Source: Siphonodentalium dalli
Lineage: Eukaryota; Mollusca; Scaphopoda; Gadilida; Siphonodentaliidae
Reading direction: 5' to 3'
Length of the DNA: 64,000 bases
Assembly: GCA_032622095.1 (NCBI GenBank)
Contig: CP136062.1
Coordinates: 4,030,001-4,094,000, forward strand
Positions 1 to 11,010 of this stretch are shown here, one piece after another. The notes beneath the pieces were generated by a model, which was given only the letters and a program-made list of their open reading frames with translations, was not told the DNA's origin and ran no database searches. Numbering within the stretch: position 1 is the stretch's first letter; the number at the start of each line of letters is the position of its first letter. The translations under genes and the position numbers were made by a program.

Positions 1-1659
1 TCTAGTTTCCGTTTCTATATATAGCGCGGGGTTTTCCGAACAAAATAGCGAAAACCGATCGCCGCAAAGTCCAGTTTCCAATGTGCTTTGAGAACAATTC
101 CCGCACTAAAAACTTAATAACATAATGGAGGATCAGAAAGGTAGTTTTGTTGACAATTTTCGCAAGCAACTTGTCAAAATTGGAGCAAATTAGAACTCTT
201 GTGTCTGACTTGCCATGCGTGTGATTTTCATCCATGTGCATTTTGACTTTTGTGTTGATAAAATAATCGGAGAACCGAATCACACAGTTTCGAAATATAG
301 TTCTTCCGTTTTAGTGGGACTTTTCAAACTTAAGGTTAAAAATTTATACAAATTTTGTTTGATTTTTTGTGTGCTTAACAAGAGCAGTATATTGCTCTGT
401 TCGCTTAGTATATATCTTAATTTCGCTGAAGTCCACCAAATGTGGGAAATGTAGCACCATATTATTTATTCTAATGGTCGTTGTGTTTACACTGTTTTAA
501 ACTTTGAGAGGGTTGTAATTCCCCGTAATTTATTTAATGTATTACATTTATATCTTCAATGTTTAATTAATCTATTTATTTTTTATTTATTGACACACAT
601 AATTACGATTACAATGGAGAATTCATCGTAATTTGCGTTGTCAGTCGAAAATCTACGGAATATTTTCAACGGAAAATGCCGAACACAGTTCGCGAGGTCA
701 ACTGAGTTCGCATACTTTAAAAAATTTGTAAACATTGCGGTAAATGTCTCTTTTCGCATTAAATTACCGCTTTCAATTCACAACTGATGTGGGTTTCAGA
801 TCAAATAGCATGTCTTCTGCGGAAAATATCCGTTTATTGTCGCAATTGTGATATTTTATTTCATATAATTGTGGTTTTATTTGAGCGGGTCACTAACGCT
901 TAAGTCGTGTCATAAGAATGCATGGGCCTGGAACTCGGACTAAAGACCGGCACCTCCATCCCAATAGCTTAGCCGGTTTTAGTACGAGAAGACTTGGACT
1001 AGGGGGGGGGGGGTCCAAAATTAATACAACATTATTTACCCGGTGTTCCTAAAAACTTACATATTGATATCCGCATGGTATGATGAATCAAATAATATAG
1101 TATTTTAGTTCCCAAATATGGTGCTGTCCAAGTCGAGAATGGAGACCGGGCAAGTGGCACCGACGTTGGTAGAAGTCGCCGACTTCAATAATCTTAGCTA
1201 TATATAGTCGTCTCCAAAATGCGACATAGTTTAAACATGACCGAGTAGCGGCGTCCGCGCGCGAGGTGTTGGTCGGGATACCATACAAGACAATCATAAA
1301 ACAATTAGATATAACCATCGGAATTGATAAAGAATGCCAAACTTTTCAGCTAAATTCCTATTTATATTGACTAACCAATGCAAAAATACTTAAAAATTTG
1401 GTTACTTTTTAGCACGAGCTATACCGACATCCAGGTTACATATTATAAACACCTCAAAAAAAGAAAGTCCCAGTAATATTTTATGAGATATTGGATGGAT
1501 TTTGACAAAACATTACGCAAATGTGTAGTGGTATCTGAGACACAATCTGTGTGAGTTACCATCATGTGAGTTATATTATGGCCGACTGAGCACGAATTGA
1601 ATGGAAGAGGGGTGCTTTTCAAAAGTTGCAAAACACTGACGCAAAGTGCACAGTCACTC
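1..1659. other. Region without recognisable gene
   Basis: AT-rich sequence with short open frames only, none with a recognisable motif. It holds a G homopolymer near 1001-1013 and a GC-rich patch near 1250-1275. No repeat boundaries are visible. Confidence 0.6.
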
Positions 1660-1920
1660 CAGTGTTCCATTGCTCACACATGTTGTTACTGGCTGTAAAT
1701 GTGGTCAAAAATTGACACTGCGAGTCCACGATACTTTCTGCAAACTACTGTGTAGGTAGAATGCCATTGGCACTGGACACATGGTGTGTATATCCAATAG
1801 CTATACAGTATTGTATACATGTGTATACACATGTTGTGTATGTTTTTCTATATTTACACATATGTGTGTAAACACTTGAACAGATATGTGTATCGAGTAA
1901 CAGCCATGCGCACTGATAAA
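1660..1920. repeat. TGTGTA/TACACA-rich short-palindrome patch
   Basis: The hexamer TGTGTA and its complement TACACA recur in both orientations. Their junctions make short palindromes, the clearest being the perfect 16-bp CATGTGTATACACATG at 1818-1833. The same vocabulary returns at 20.43-20.83 kb, so the two patches may be related. No terminal repeats or target-site duplication were identified. Confidence 0.55.
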
Positions 1921-2696
1921 ACTCTATCTACACGTTGTCTCAGAATTGTAGCCATATTGGTTTGTTGGTGTTGATCACAGTTTCGACTCCAATAAGGACC
2001 AAGACCACTGAATTTGAGCCGTTATACAAGAAGAATATCTTTAGTAAAGGTGAGAATATTTATGCAAACATACGAAGAACGTAATTAGATACTTCGTACA
2101 GAATGTTGATTGAAGGTAAATTCGACGAAACAGTAGGCTAATGCGATAGTCCTGGAATTTACACTCGACTCATCATCAATTGGTAATGTTATTTTATACT
2201 AGTAGTTGGAACTAATTACTATATATCCAAATTTCAAAAGTTATTTAGTCTATTATGGAAGCAGGAATCCGGTAAAGGTATCGAACAAATGTGTCCGGAA
2301 ATTACCTTTCCCTGCGACCGGAAACCTTGACCTTTCTATTTCTGCCGTAAAAATTCGCATAATTTCGTGTTCGATAACACGTATACTGTACTTTCTGCAG
2401 TACTATTCCTTAAATTATACTCAGTTCTCAACAATGTGAAGTATGCCTACATATTCATTTTTCTAAATGAAAAAAAAAACTCCAACAGGCTGTCACTCAC
2501 TGTGATTACCTGTCTTACATCTTCTGTGTCTTTACGGCCAGCATTGACCAACCCCAGAACGTGGTCTGAGTATATTCCTAACTATATATATAGGCTATCT
2601 GTAAATGACTATTTAGATATGTCGTACATGACCAGGATCCATCCGGAGTTTTCATGCATTAATTACATGTATATATACAGTTGTAGATTCACTTTG
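1921..2696. other. Non-coding; contains the uncertain 3' end of the LINE
   Basis: No gene is visible. The LINE lies on the minus strand, so its 3' untranslated region runs leftward from 2696. I could not place its terminus: there is no clear poly(A) (poly(T) on this strand) and no terminal microsatellite. A short A-run sits near 2469-2478. Confidence 0.4.
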
Positions 2697-5600
2697 CTAT
2701 ACCCCCAGTAAAATCACTCGCTGCATGTGTAATCTATGGCAGAGTATGGCAGCATAAAGTTGGAGTCCATTTACATTGGTTACCTCTTCGTTGCTTTCGT
2801 CATTTCTTGTGTTGGATATGTCCAGTATTCTTGATATTTTCTCTTCTTCATTTAGGTCTTTAAACTGTTTTTTAAATATATTGTTGTATTCAGTTGCAAA
2901 TTGTAGAAGGAATTCTCTTCTTATATGATTGAATGCTGAGCATCTAAGGATGAAATGGGACGTTGTTTCCTCTTCTATTTTGCATAGCTTGCAGATACCA
3001 TCAGATGTCTTGTCATATTTCTTCTTTAAGGTTTCAAGTCTGTATGTTCCAGTGACTAGTCTAAGGATTGTGTTGAGACGTGGGATAGCTCTCACGGGAT
3101 TCCCAATGATGTTAAGAACTGGATGATGACGTCCGGATTTATATGCCTCGATGTTTAATAATCTGAGTGAAGGATATAATCTGGCACTGCATGTTGCTCG
3201 TTCAATCCAATATGTATTAATTGCAGTTTTCACTTCTGTCTTCCATTGGTCTTTATTATATGGATTGTCTAGTAGATCGGTGGGTGATGGAAGTTTGTAT
3301 TTGAATAATACTTGTCTGACGGCCGCAAACCAGCTATGACTGGATGAGTCTTTCAATAATAATTGTCGTGCAGCTAGTCTTCTTTCGATACTGTTTGAGG
3401 GTAGTCGACATATGTTGTTGAAGAATATAAGTGCTTTGGTATCGATGGTTGCTTCAACGGGTAGTACTCCTGTCAAAATATGTACAGCTGGATCCGGTGT
3501 TCTTATTGGAATTGCCAGAATCTGTTTCAGCAATTTCTTCTGAAAAATTTCTAATTGTTGAAGATGGTGACGATTTGGTAATATGATCTCACATCCATAC
3601 AGAAGAATTGGTAGAATGTAAATATTGTATAGGTGGATACATGTTTGAGGATCCAATCCATTGTGTCCGTGAAACCCTGCAGGCATTAAGCTATAAGCAG
3701 ATCTTCTGGCTTTCTTTATGTTGTTTGAGATAGATTCTCCCATTGTTTTCTCAATTGATGGTGCACGAATAATCCCAAGATGGGTAGTTTTCTCTACAGC
3801 TGGCATTTCTGATGTATTTATGTTCCATCTGCGTTGTTCGTTGACAGGATTACGGATGTTGGTTGGTTTCACAGTGATGGTGACACTTTTTTGAGGTTGG
3901 AGGAGATATCTATGGTTCCGGCTGTATTCTACTGCAACGTTGATTAATTGTTGTAGCTCCATTGGGTTGTTACTAATTATAGCAACATCATCAGCACAGG
4001 CAGTAGCATTAAGGCGTATATTTCCAATATTCGTTCCCGCATCCGTTTGGTCAAATTTCTCCAGGAGATCTTCAATGTATATTTTATATAGATCTGCACT
4101 CAAGATACCACCTTGGCGGACTCCTTGGTTGATATTGAATTCTTCAGATAGGTTACCTCTCCATTTCACTTTTGATGTACACTGCGTGTGGATGTCGTCT
4201 ATTAATTTCCATGTTGACGTGTGTATTTGGTAGTGATATAATTTCTTCATAAGAATTTCTTTGGCAACTACGTCAAATGCAGATTTTGCATCAAGATATG
4301 CAACATATGTAATATTTCCATCGTCTCGATTGCTTCTGATAACTTCTTCAAGCATTAGCGCACTGTTCAGTGGCGAAGCATTTGCTGTGAATCCTCTTTG
4401 TAGTGGGGATTGTCGAGGAATAGTTTGTTTTCTCAGGTCTTCTCTTAATACTATTTCAATCAGCTTCAGGAGCACAGGTAAGATAGTGATACCTCGGTAG
4501 TTTATAGATTCTGTTTTCACTCCCTTGTTTTTGTAAATAGGATTGAGCATTCCGACTTTTAATTCTTGAGGAATGGATCTTTGTTGAATTATTAGATTAA
4601 TGATCTGTGTAATTAGAGGAATTGTTGAAGAGTCTGCATAGATGAAATGTTCAGCCGCTATACCATACGCATCTGGTGCTTTGCCTTTGTTCAATCTTGC
4701 TAGAGCTTTAATTATTACCTCTTCCGTAGTTTTCATCGGTGACGGGTCGTCATCTACAATGTTGTGGATAATTTGATAGTCCATTGTGCAGTTTTTGTAA
4801 TATTGGTAATTGTATAGTTGATTGTCAGTTGGTTTAGCGAGTTCGCTGAAATGACGATGAAATCCTTCTATAACTTTGTCATCGCTGTATGTTGTTCCTT
4901 TCACATTCAGGTCAGTTAGGTATACTTTTCCTTTATTTCTCTGACGTTTAATAAGAGTATAAAATACATTCCTATCCCCTTCCCGTGTTTCCATGATTTG
5001 GTTTTTGAGTGTTTGATGTTCAAGATATACAGCTTTCCGTACTTCATTTCTGTAGGTACGTTTTGTCATCTTTTTGGTGATCAGAATAGGATCATAAATA
5101 TCATTTGGACGTCCATTCATCTTCCATTCTCGGAATGCGCATCTGGAATTGTGCAGTGCTTCTGCTATATCTTCATTCCATACCATAAGTTTTGGTTTGT
5201 TCTGACGTCGTCGTTGTTTTGGGCTTGGTGAAGCACCTTCGGCAGCTGTTACTAGGAGATTGTTAAGTTCTGCAACTAGAGAAGCTGGAGGTTTTCCTTC
5301 CTCAGTATTAATATGAGATACTCCCGATTTTGTCAGATACCTGTATTTATCTAGGTCGACTTTCTTCCAATTAGTTCGATGTATTTTGCTCGGGATTTCT
5401 TTCTTCTTTGAGTCCATTTTCCATGATGTATTTATGGTGATTGCCTTCGGAATATGATCCGATGTATTTGAGGCGACATCAATTATTTGCGTTTTCTTGT
5501 CAAGATTATTGGGATACATAATGTAATCAATTTCAGAAACAGGAACTCCTGCTGCATTGATGAACGTGTTTCCTATTTTATCTGTCTTCAGATTGGTCTC

Positions 5601-6155
5601 TTTCATAAACTGTTCCATTAGTTCGGAACGGATATGATCGGATGGTCGATTTAAGTCTGTGTTAAAGTCCCCTCCAATAAAAATGATATGTGTATCTCTG
5701 TATTTCTCAATAATTTCATACATTTGGGCTAGTATGTCAGCATAATCCTGGTGAGATCCATTAGATTTGGTGGGCATGTACGTGGAGATAAGGATTATAG
5801 GTTTAACTAGTTTTAACTCAATAGCTTGAATCCTGGTTCCTCCATCATTGATGACTTTGATGTATTTGTCTAATGACTTCTTCCAGATACATGCAACTCC
5901 TCCATAGCCTCTTGCAAGATGTGTTGGGGGTAGTGGTTCATGGCTATCGACTGATTTTCCGGATCCACAAAATTCTTCGTTAATTTCATTCAACTGGTGA
6001 AGCTCGAAATGGAATAGCCAATGTTCCTGGATGAGGAAGATGCCGATTGTACGCAACAGCTCTTTAATTACTCCACTGCATGTTTTTATATTTTTACAAT
6101 TGTATGTTGCAATGGTCAGTTCCTTTTGCTCGTTGGCAGGTGTTATCTGTTCCAT
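2697..6155 (-). CDS. LINE ORF2: APE endonuclease / reverse transcriptase
   Basis: A 1152-residue polyprotein that would nick target DNA and prime reverse transcription of the LINE RNA there. The endonuclease occupies roughly residues 12-240, with N19, E44 (QEHW), Y126, D163/N165 (GGDFN), D210 and the SDH motif at 232-234, all as expected for this fold. Reverse transcriptase spans about 490-790: NYRG at 552-555, YLDAKSAFD at 620-628, GVRQGG at 678-683, and the catalytic box reads CADD at 720-723 where most relatives have YADD or FADD. A CX2CX8HX4C zinc motif lies at C1055, C1058, H1067 and C1072. The start is the ATG at 6153-6155, which overlaps the end of ORF1 by 13 nt in the -1 frame, so translation probably depends on reinitiation or frameshifting. 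No stop or frameshift is seen. Confidence 0.96.
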   Translation of the reverse strand: MEQITPANEQKELTIATYNCKNIKTCSGVIKELLRTIGIFLIQEHWLFHFELHQLNEINEEFCGSGKSVDSHEPLPPTHLARGYGGVACIWKKSLDKYIKVINDGGTRIQAIELKLVKPIILISTYMPTKSNGSHQDYADILAQMYEIIEKYRDTHIIFIGGDFNTDLNRPSDHIRSELMEQFMKETNLKTDKIGNTFINAAGVPVSEIDYIMYPNNLDKKTQIIDVASNTSDHIPKAITINTSWKMDSKKKEIPSKIHRTNWKKVDLDKYRYLTKSGVSHINTEEGKPPASLVAELNNLLVTAAEGASPSPKQRRRQNKPKLMVWNEDIAEALHNSRCAFREWKMNGRPNDIYDPILITKKMTKRTYRNEVRKAVYLEHQTLKNQIMETREGDRNVFYTLIKRQRNKGKVYLTDLNVKGTTYSDDKVIEGFHRHFSELAKPTDNQLYNYQYYKNCTMDYQIIHNIVDDDPSPMKTTEEVIIKALARLNKGKAPDAYGIAAEHFIYADSSTIPLITQIINLIIQQRSIPQELKVGMLNPIYKNKGVKTESINYRGITILPVLLKLIEIVLREDLRKQTIPRQSPLQRGFTANASPLNSALMLEEVIRSNRDDGNITYVAYLDAKSAFDVVAKEILMKKLYHYQIHTSTWKLIDDIHTQCTSKVKWRGNLSEEFNINQGVRQGGILSADLYKIYIEDLLEKFDQTDAGTNIGNIRLNATACADDVAIISNNPMELQQLINVAVEYSRNHRYLLQPQKSVTITVKPTNIRNPVNEQRRWNINTSEMPAVEKTTHLGIIRAPSIEKTMGESISNNIKKARRSAYSLMPAGFHGHNGLDPQTCIHLYNIYILPILLYGCEIILPNRHHLQQLEIFQKKLLKQILAIPIRTPDPAVHILTGVLPVEATIDTKALIFFNNICRLPSNSIERRLAARQLLLKDSSSHSWFAAVRQVLFKYKLPSPTDLLDNPYNKDQWKTEVKTAINTYWIERATCSARLYPSLRLLNIEAYKSGRHHPVLNIIGNPVRAIPRLNTILRLVTGTYRLETLKKKYDKTSDGICKLCKIEEETTSHFILRCSAFNHIRREFLLQFATEYNNIFKKQFKDLNEEEKISRILDISNTRNDESNEEVTNVNGLQLYAAILCHRLHMQRVILLGV

Positions 6156-8029
6156 ATTGGCCTCTGGTCTTGGTATAAAAAAGACTGTTGTAGTTGGGAG
6201 TCTGACTGTTGTAGAGGACGACCTGAGTCTGTCGTATGTAACATAGCTCGGTTGATATATTCAAACTTTTGGTTATTTATATTCTGATGTTGCTGTGAGT
6301 TTACATGTCCAGAGTTAGATGTATTCATATCAGCTTGATAATGGTAGTATTTAATGCCGTTTTCTGTTGGTCGTTGATGTGGTTTGTGTTCCGACACAGG
6401 TGGTTTCGTGGCAGAGTGTTGTCTCCAATTCTCGTCTAGACTACTTCGTCTGCGATTACTCTCATGCCGTTGTGAGTATCCTTTGGGTGAGTGTTCTCTC
6501 GATTCAGTATGCTGAGATGAGGGTGCAGAGTTCGATCGTTGTTGTTGTTGCTGATATTTACAGCGAGCTCTTGGTGACATTCTATTTGCCAGTGGTGGAG
6601 GTTGACTGACATCAACATTTGGTGGAACTGAATACCTCAGATCAGTAGTGGGTTGTGGAGGTATATACATGTCATTTTGTCGATATTGTGTGTCACATGG
6701 GTTTTCCAAGTCTAAGATGGCTGCATCAATTTTATTAATCAGGATCTTCTCAATCCTCATTTGGAGATGTTCAACAATGCGTGCCGTTGGAGTTATGCCA
6801 GATACCGGAGTGTGGCATATCGATTCAGGTTTCGCAGAGTTTGTGTTGTCATGCTTTGGGATTATATTTTCATGTTTTGATGTTGGTTCAACGGCGAGTC
6901 TTTTCCGTAACAGGTCATTTGACTTCTCAAGCTCGTTGACTTTGGTTTCGAGTTGGTTTATATAGTTTCTGAACCAGATTCTTTCCTTTTCAAATTCTTC
7001 AATCATCCTTTCTTTAAGTCTTATGTCATCTTCTCTCTTTCGTATCTTGGCTTCTTTCTGACGGAGCATTTTCATGGTTTGCTTCTCAGGTGTGTTCTCT
7101 TCACTGGTTGGTTTAGACACTTTCTCGTTTTCACAGTGCTGGTATATATTGTCTACATTGACCATGGCTATTTTTGGTGACTTAGCCCGGTTGTCTGGCT
7201 TTACTTCGTCTGAAGAGTTGCGATCTTTGCAACTTGGTGGTAGTTCATTTATTAAATTGTTATCATCATAATTTAATATGGTATCATCTTTATGGTTGTC
7301 GATTCTCACAGTTTCTTCAGTGATAGAACAGTTAATACACAAAATGTTATCTTCTTTAGAATTATGGCATGTTTGATGAAATTTTGAATCACATTCTAAA
7401 CAGGTACAAAAGTCATCTTTAAGTGGAAGTAGACACACTATACAATCATCGCCTATCTCTTCTTGAAGAATTTCAGCGGCAAATGTTTTTGTTCTATTGA
7501 AGATTGTCATATCTATAACAGGTGTAGACATTGAGTTTGGAGTGCTTTTCGCAGCAGTTGTATTCTTGAGACAAGATTTACACTGGTAGTCTTCTGTGGA
7601 ATTTTCAGCTTTCTCTATTTCAGCTTTTGTCAGCTTATCACATTTGTAGTGGATCCAAGTACAGCATTTGGTGCACCAGGACGCTTTTGTCAATACTCGA
7701 CGTTTACAGCCTTTGCAGTCAGCAGGGACGTCATCACAATCTTCAGTATATTTCAAAGATTTAAGTGTCGATACATTTGTGGTCATAACATGCTCATTCT
7801 CGCTGGATGGGAGAAAATTGATACTTCGTACTGTTCTGTTACCTGTATCTAAGCTGTGATTATCATCTTTAGTTGGTGTAATGTTGTTAGTAGAATTGGT
7901 CTGGATAGCTTTTTGGAGACTACGTAGTTGGTCTCTTAGTTTAGAATTCAATGAGTCGAGGTCAATTGGGCGTCCATTGAGGATGACATTATTGATTACC
8001 TCGTGAATATTCTTCAAATCATCTGTCAT
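6143..8029 (-). CDS. LINE ORF1: PHD-finger nucleic-acid-binding protein
   Basis: A 628-residue protein upstream of ORF2 in the same LINE. Two zinc fingers with C4HC3 (PHD-like) spacing are visible. The first uses C105, C108, C119, C122, H127, C130, C150 and C153; the second uses C196, C199, C210, C213, H218, C221, C231 and C234. A long charged coiled coil spans about 316-380 and probably drives multimerisation. The last 150 residues are rich in Q, S, H and P, including a five-glutamine run. ORF1 proteins usually coat the element RNA; here PHD fingers replace the RRM/CCHC modules of L1, so chromatin binding is possible but inferred. The start is the first ATG of the open frame, and the stop overlaps the ORF2 start by 13 nt. 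Confidence 0.9.
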   Translation of the reverse strand: MTDDLKNIHEVINNVILNGRPIDLDSLNSKLRDQLRSLQKAIQTNSTNNITPTKDDNHSLDTGNRTVRSINFLPSSENEHVMTTNVSTLKSLKYTEDCDDVPADCKGCKRRVLTKASWCTKCCTWIHYKCDKLTKAEIEKAENSTEDYQCKSCLKNTTAAKSTPNSMSTPVIDMTIFNRTKTFAAEILQEEIGDDCIVCLLPLKDDFCTCLECDSKFHQTCHNSKEDNILCINCSITEETVRIDNHKDDTILNYDDNNLINELPPSCKDRNSSDEVKPDNRAKSPKIAMVNVDNIYQHCENEKVSKPTSEENTPEKQTMKMLRQKEAKIRKREDDIRLKERMIEEFEKERIWFRNYINQLETKVNELEKSNDLLRKRLAVEPTSKHENIIPKHDNTNSAKPESICHTPVSGITPTARIVEHLQMRIEKILINKIDAAILDLENPCDTQYRQNDMYIPPQPTTDLRYSVPPNVDVSQPPPLANRMSPRARCKYQQQQQRSNSAPSSQHTESREHSPKGYSQRHESNRRRSSLDENWRQHSATKPPVSEHKPHQRPTENGIKYYHYQADMNTSNSGHVNSQQHQNINNQKFEYINRAMLHTTDSGRPLQQSDSQLQQSFLYQDQRPIWNR

Positions 8030-8280
8030 AAATTTTTTGACATCTTTCCCATTTACTAGAAATCTGCTGGTTGTGGGATAAATGTTTAGGGTGTATGCAT
8101 GGATGTAGTTCTGGAAGACTCGTATTGGGATACATGTTGGTATACCTTGTTGGTCAATTTGTGGGTCGATTCAGACTGACTGTGTTCACTGGCAAACTGC
8201 ACGCACAGGCATTCTGAAACTTTCAGTGAAAGTTCTGTCGAGTTCTGAACAGTGAGTGATAAATAATTAAAATACATTTA

Positions 8281-8492
8281 TATTATTTATTAATATCTGC
8301 CTATAAGTGAACATTCAGACGACCATGATACAATCGTATATGACAGCTGACTGTCGTAAGTGGAGGAATCGTGGCCCGATGAGATCATGAATGCGATGTT
8401 GACATAATGTTGTCGTACATTATGATATCGTACTAGTTCTCGTACCTGCTGGACTGTCGGACAAAACAATTGTCCATTGGCACCACGTTGTA
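8281..8492. other. Short non-coding stretch after the LINE 5' end
   Basis: No gene motif. Overlapping minus-strand frames here read through the neighbouring GC-rich repeat and look like repeat artefacts. Confidence 0.4.
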
Positions 8493-8770
8493 TTTGCCGT
8501 TCGGTCGCGGAGTCAAGAGTGTGTAACTGTAGCAGTTTAGCACTGCGGCCGAACGGCAAGTGAACCGCGACCGAACGGCAAGTACAACACGGCCGAACGG
8601 CAAGTATATACACTGCGGTCGAATGGCAAGTGCACCATGGCCGAAAGGCAACTACAATGGAGCCGAATGGCATGCACAACATGGTTAGATTTCTAGTTTG
8701 TATCGTCTTTTTTCAGTTTAATGAACATACACCGTGGCAACTACATGTACACCATGGCCGAATGGCAAGT
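8493..8770 (+). repeat. 22-bp minisatellite (GGCCGAACGGCAAGT core) with an inverted copy
   Basis: Degenerate copies of CCGAACGGCA start at about 8549, 8571, 8593, 8619, 8641 and 8663, spaced 22, 22, 26, 22 and 22 bp; one further copy lies near 8757. An inverted copy at 8493-8510 is the reverse complement of 8565-8582, so the strand could fold into a long hairpin. It is much richer in G+C than its surroundings. Confidence 0.8.
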
Positions 8771-9642
8771 ACACTGCTGCCCAACTGTAGTTAGTAGGTG
8801 GAGCATTGGTGTAGAAGGTTTTGCATTTTGGCCGCGGTGGCAACGCTAACCACACCACAGTTTTAAAAGTAGTGGAGACTTGTTTTGTCCAGCTGAGTAG
8901 GTTGTTTGTATAGCATGTGAATGACTACCCTGCGATATTTCCAGCCACGATTTTTATGTACACACGACTGCGATTAAGTCACAAGTGGATACGACACAAT
9001 TTTGAATCTAAAATCAAACGGTGCTTGATACTATGTTTTGACTTGTGATTTTGATGTGAGCATGCGCAGTCTAACTATCGGTTACTTCCTACGACGAAAA
9101 TCCTTCCACTTATGATTGAATCGTGGTTGTCTGAAAGCTCACTAAGTAAATAATATTATTTCATTTCCAATTTCCAACAACACCTAATTTCGAATTAATG
9201 GAATATGAAAGCCAAAATTAGTTTTTTCACCTTTTATATCTCGAACAAGTTATCACAGACCACAGTTGTTGGAAACTTGTGTCGAAACCTCGAAAGAATA
9301 AATATCTCCACCTCTACTTATAATACTGTCAATAGCAAGCCCACGGGTAGCCATGGGGCTTCGTACCCTTTGAACGAACTGCCCTTTTTACTGCAAGTGC
9401 CCAGTGGTGGTGATCGCCATTCAGGTGAACATGTCATGTGCAGCATTTGCTGAGCGGCAATTACCGACAGGGACCTCTCTGCGAACGAACGATCTATATA
9501 CGTACCAGTATATAAATATAGTCACACATACTTAATGCAGACTTAGTCTCGACAGACTGGTGCACACAAATTCAATAAATACAAATGTATAGACTGCCAA
9601 CCCATGTCGGTATAAAGCTGCTATTACAGACATGCTAGTTGC
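8771..9642. other. Non-coding stretch
   Basis: No credible gene or repeat boundary. The largest open frame (near 9205-9453) has no recognisable feature and no flanking splice signals that I could support. Confidence 0.45.
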
Positions 9643-11010
9643 AAAATCGTTCACTTTGTGATAGAAGCGCCAAACTTTCAGAGTTTGTTAAGTGGTTGGT
9701 GAGTATCACTAAACTGGCTGGTTCCAGATTTTGGAGGTCACCTTGACCTTCAATTTGACCTTGACCTTTTTGAAATTCTCAGTTTTAGGGTTGGGTGGTT
9801 TATGCCATCCTTTTCTTGTGAAAATTGCATCTTCTCACAGTTTTCTCAATACAATTATAGTTGGGAGGTGACCACGGTTCATGTGGGCCAAAACATATCT
9901 CAATTTTCATAAGATGGCCGCCAATATGGCCGCCGGAAGTTGAAAATATGACATTTTTTCACAAATATCTTCTAGTTCAATTCATGCTGTTTGGAACTGG
10001 TTGAGTATGCAACTTTATTTTGTATTTTGTATATTAACCGATCATTTGAGCAATTAAATATGCAATTATTGTGGTCCTAGCCCCTTCCGATCCCTCAAAA
10101 CTTCGATTTTACAGGATGCGGTATAAAATTCCACAAAAAATCACAATTGGGATTCTAGTCATATTTCAACAAGAAATGAACATAACTTTGTAATGTAAGT
10201 GAGGCATATCATTACCTATGAATATTCCAAATCACTGGAACCAAAATTCTTACTTTGGCTCAAAATGGCTGTCAATATGGCCGCCAAAATATGGAAAATG
10301 GTAAATATTACACCAGCGTCTCCTGCAATCGTTTGCAAGTTGTGGTTGATGTAAAAAATTGGCAATTCTGCATTCTATACAGTGAATACTAACATGTCTG
10401 ATGCACCATGGCAAATTGTTACTATTGTCACCACTGACATCGTCAAAAATATTGCACTTTTCTCTCAAAAACTTGACATAAATATTGGCAAAAATTCACT
10501 TTTCAGGTTTGGACCATTTTTTCAGGTAAAATGTAACTATCTTTGGATTGAAAGGTGTTTATTGTTTTGGTCTATCTTAAAGGTGTCTCACTACGGTGTT
10601 TATAGACCAAATTGCTCAAGATGGCTTCCAAAATGGCAACCAAATTTGTAAAATGTTAATTTTTTACATATATCCCGAACATTCTCTGCATTATCCGAAA
10701 ATGTAACAAAATGTGACTCATTTGGTTATTATACGTGTTAGTTAATTAACTGACAACTAAATGTTCTATTCTGGTTGTCCCACTTCCGTATGGGGCAAAA
10801 TAAATTCATTTTAAAGTATGTAATTTTGCCGAGCACCTCTTTTGTGATTTTGGCCATAGTTATTGAAAGGAAATGGGCAGAACTTTGAGACAGAATTGAG
10901 ATTGACCATAATATTTGGCTATTCTGGTCCATTATGCTAAGAAAATGTCAACCGAATACAGTGTGGATGCCAAGATCGTAGCCAGGGAGTTACTCTATGA
11001 TCATACGTGA
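9643..11010 (+). repeat. Left arm of foldback element
   Basis: About 1.37 kb, complementary to 13310-14577. It carries paired 'atggccgccaatatggccgcc'-like stretches, a direct doublet of 'ccttgacctt', and inward landmarks such as GTTAATTAACTGACAACTA. Relative to the right arm it has an extra segment near 10770-10860. Confidence 0.8.

Larger units (their letters stand above)
2697..8280 (-). mobile_element. Apparently full-length non-LTR retrotransposon (LINE)
   Basis: Two long uninterrupted ORFs lie in order on the minus strand: ORF1 (two PHD-like fingers, coiled coil) and ORF2 (apurinic endonuclease, reverse transcriptase, C-terminal zinc knuckle). That is the standard plan of APE-type LINEs. 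PHD-type ORF1 proteins are known in the CR1/L2 group, but assigning a clade needs a phylogeny. About 250 bp upstream of ORF1 (8030-8280) would be 5' UTR. Both outer ends are approximate because no target-site duplication was found. With both frames open, the copy looks young. Confidence 0.9.

Noticed and set aside
4998-5231. Plus-strand frames across 2.9-8 kb (several of 60-105 codons)
   Set aside because: All are shadows of the minus-strand LINE ORFs.
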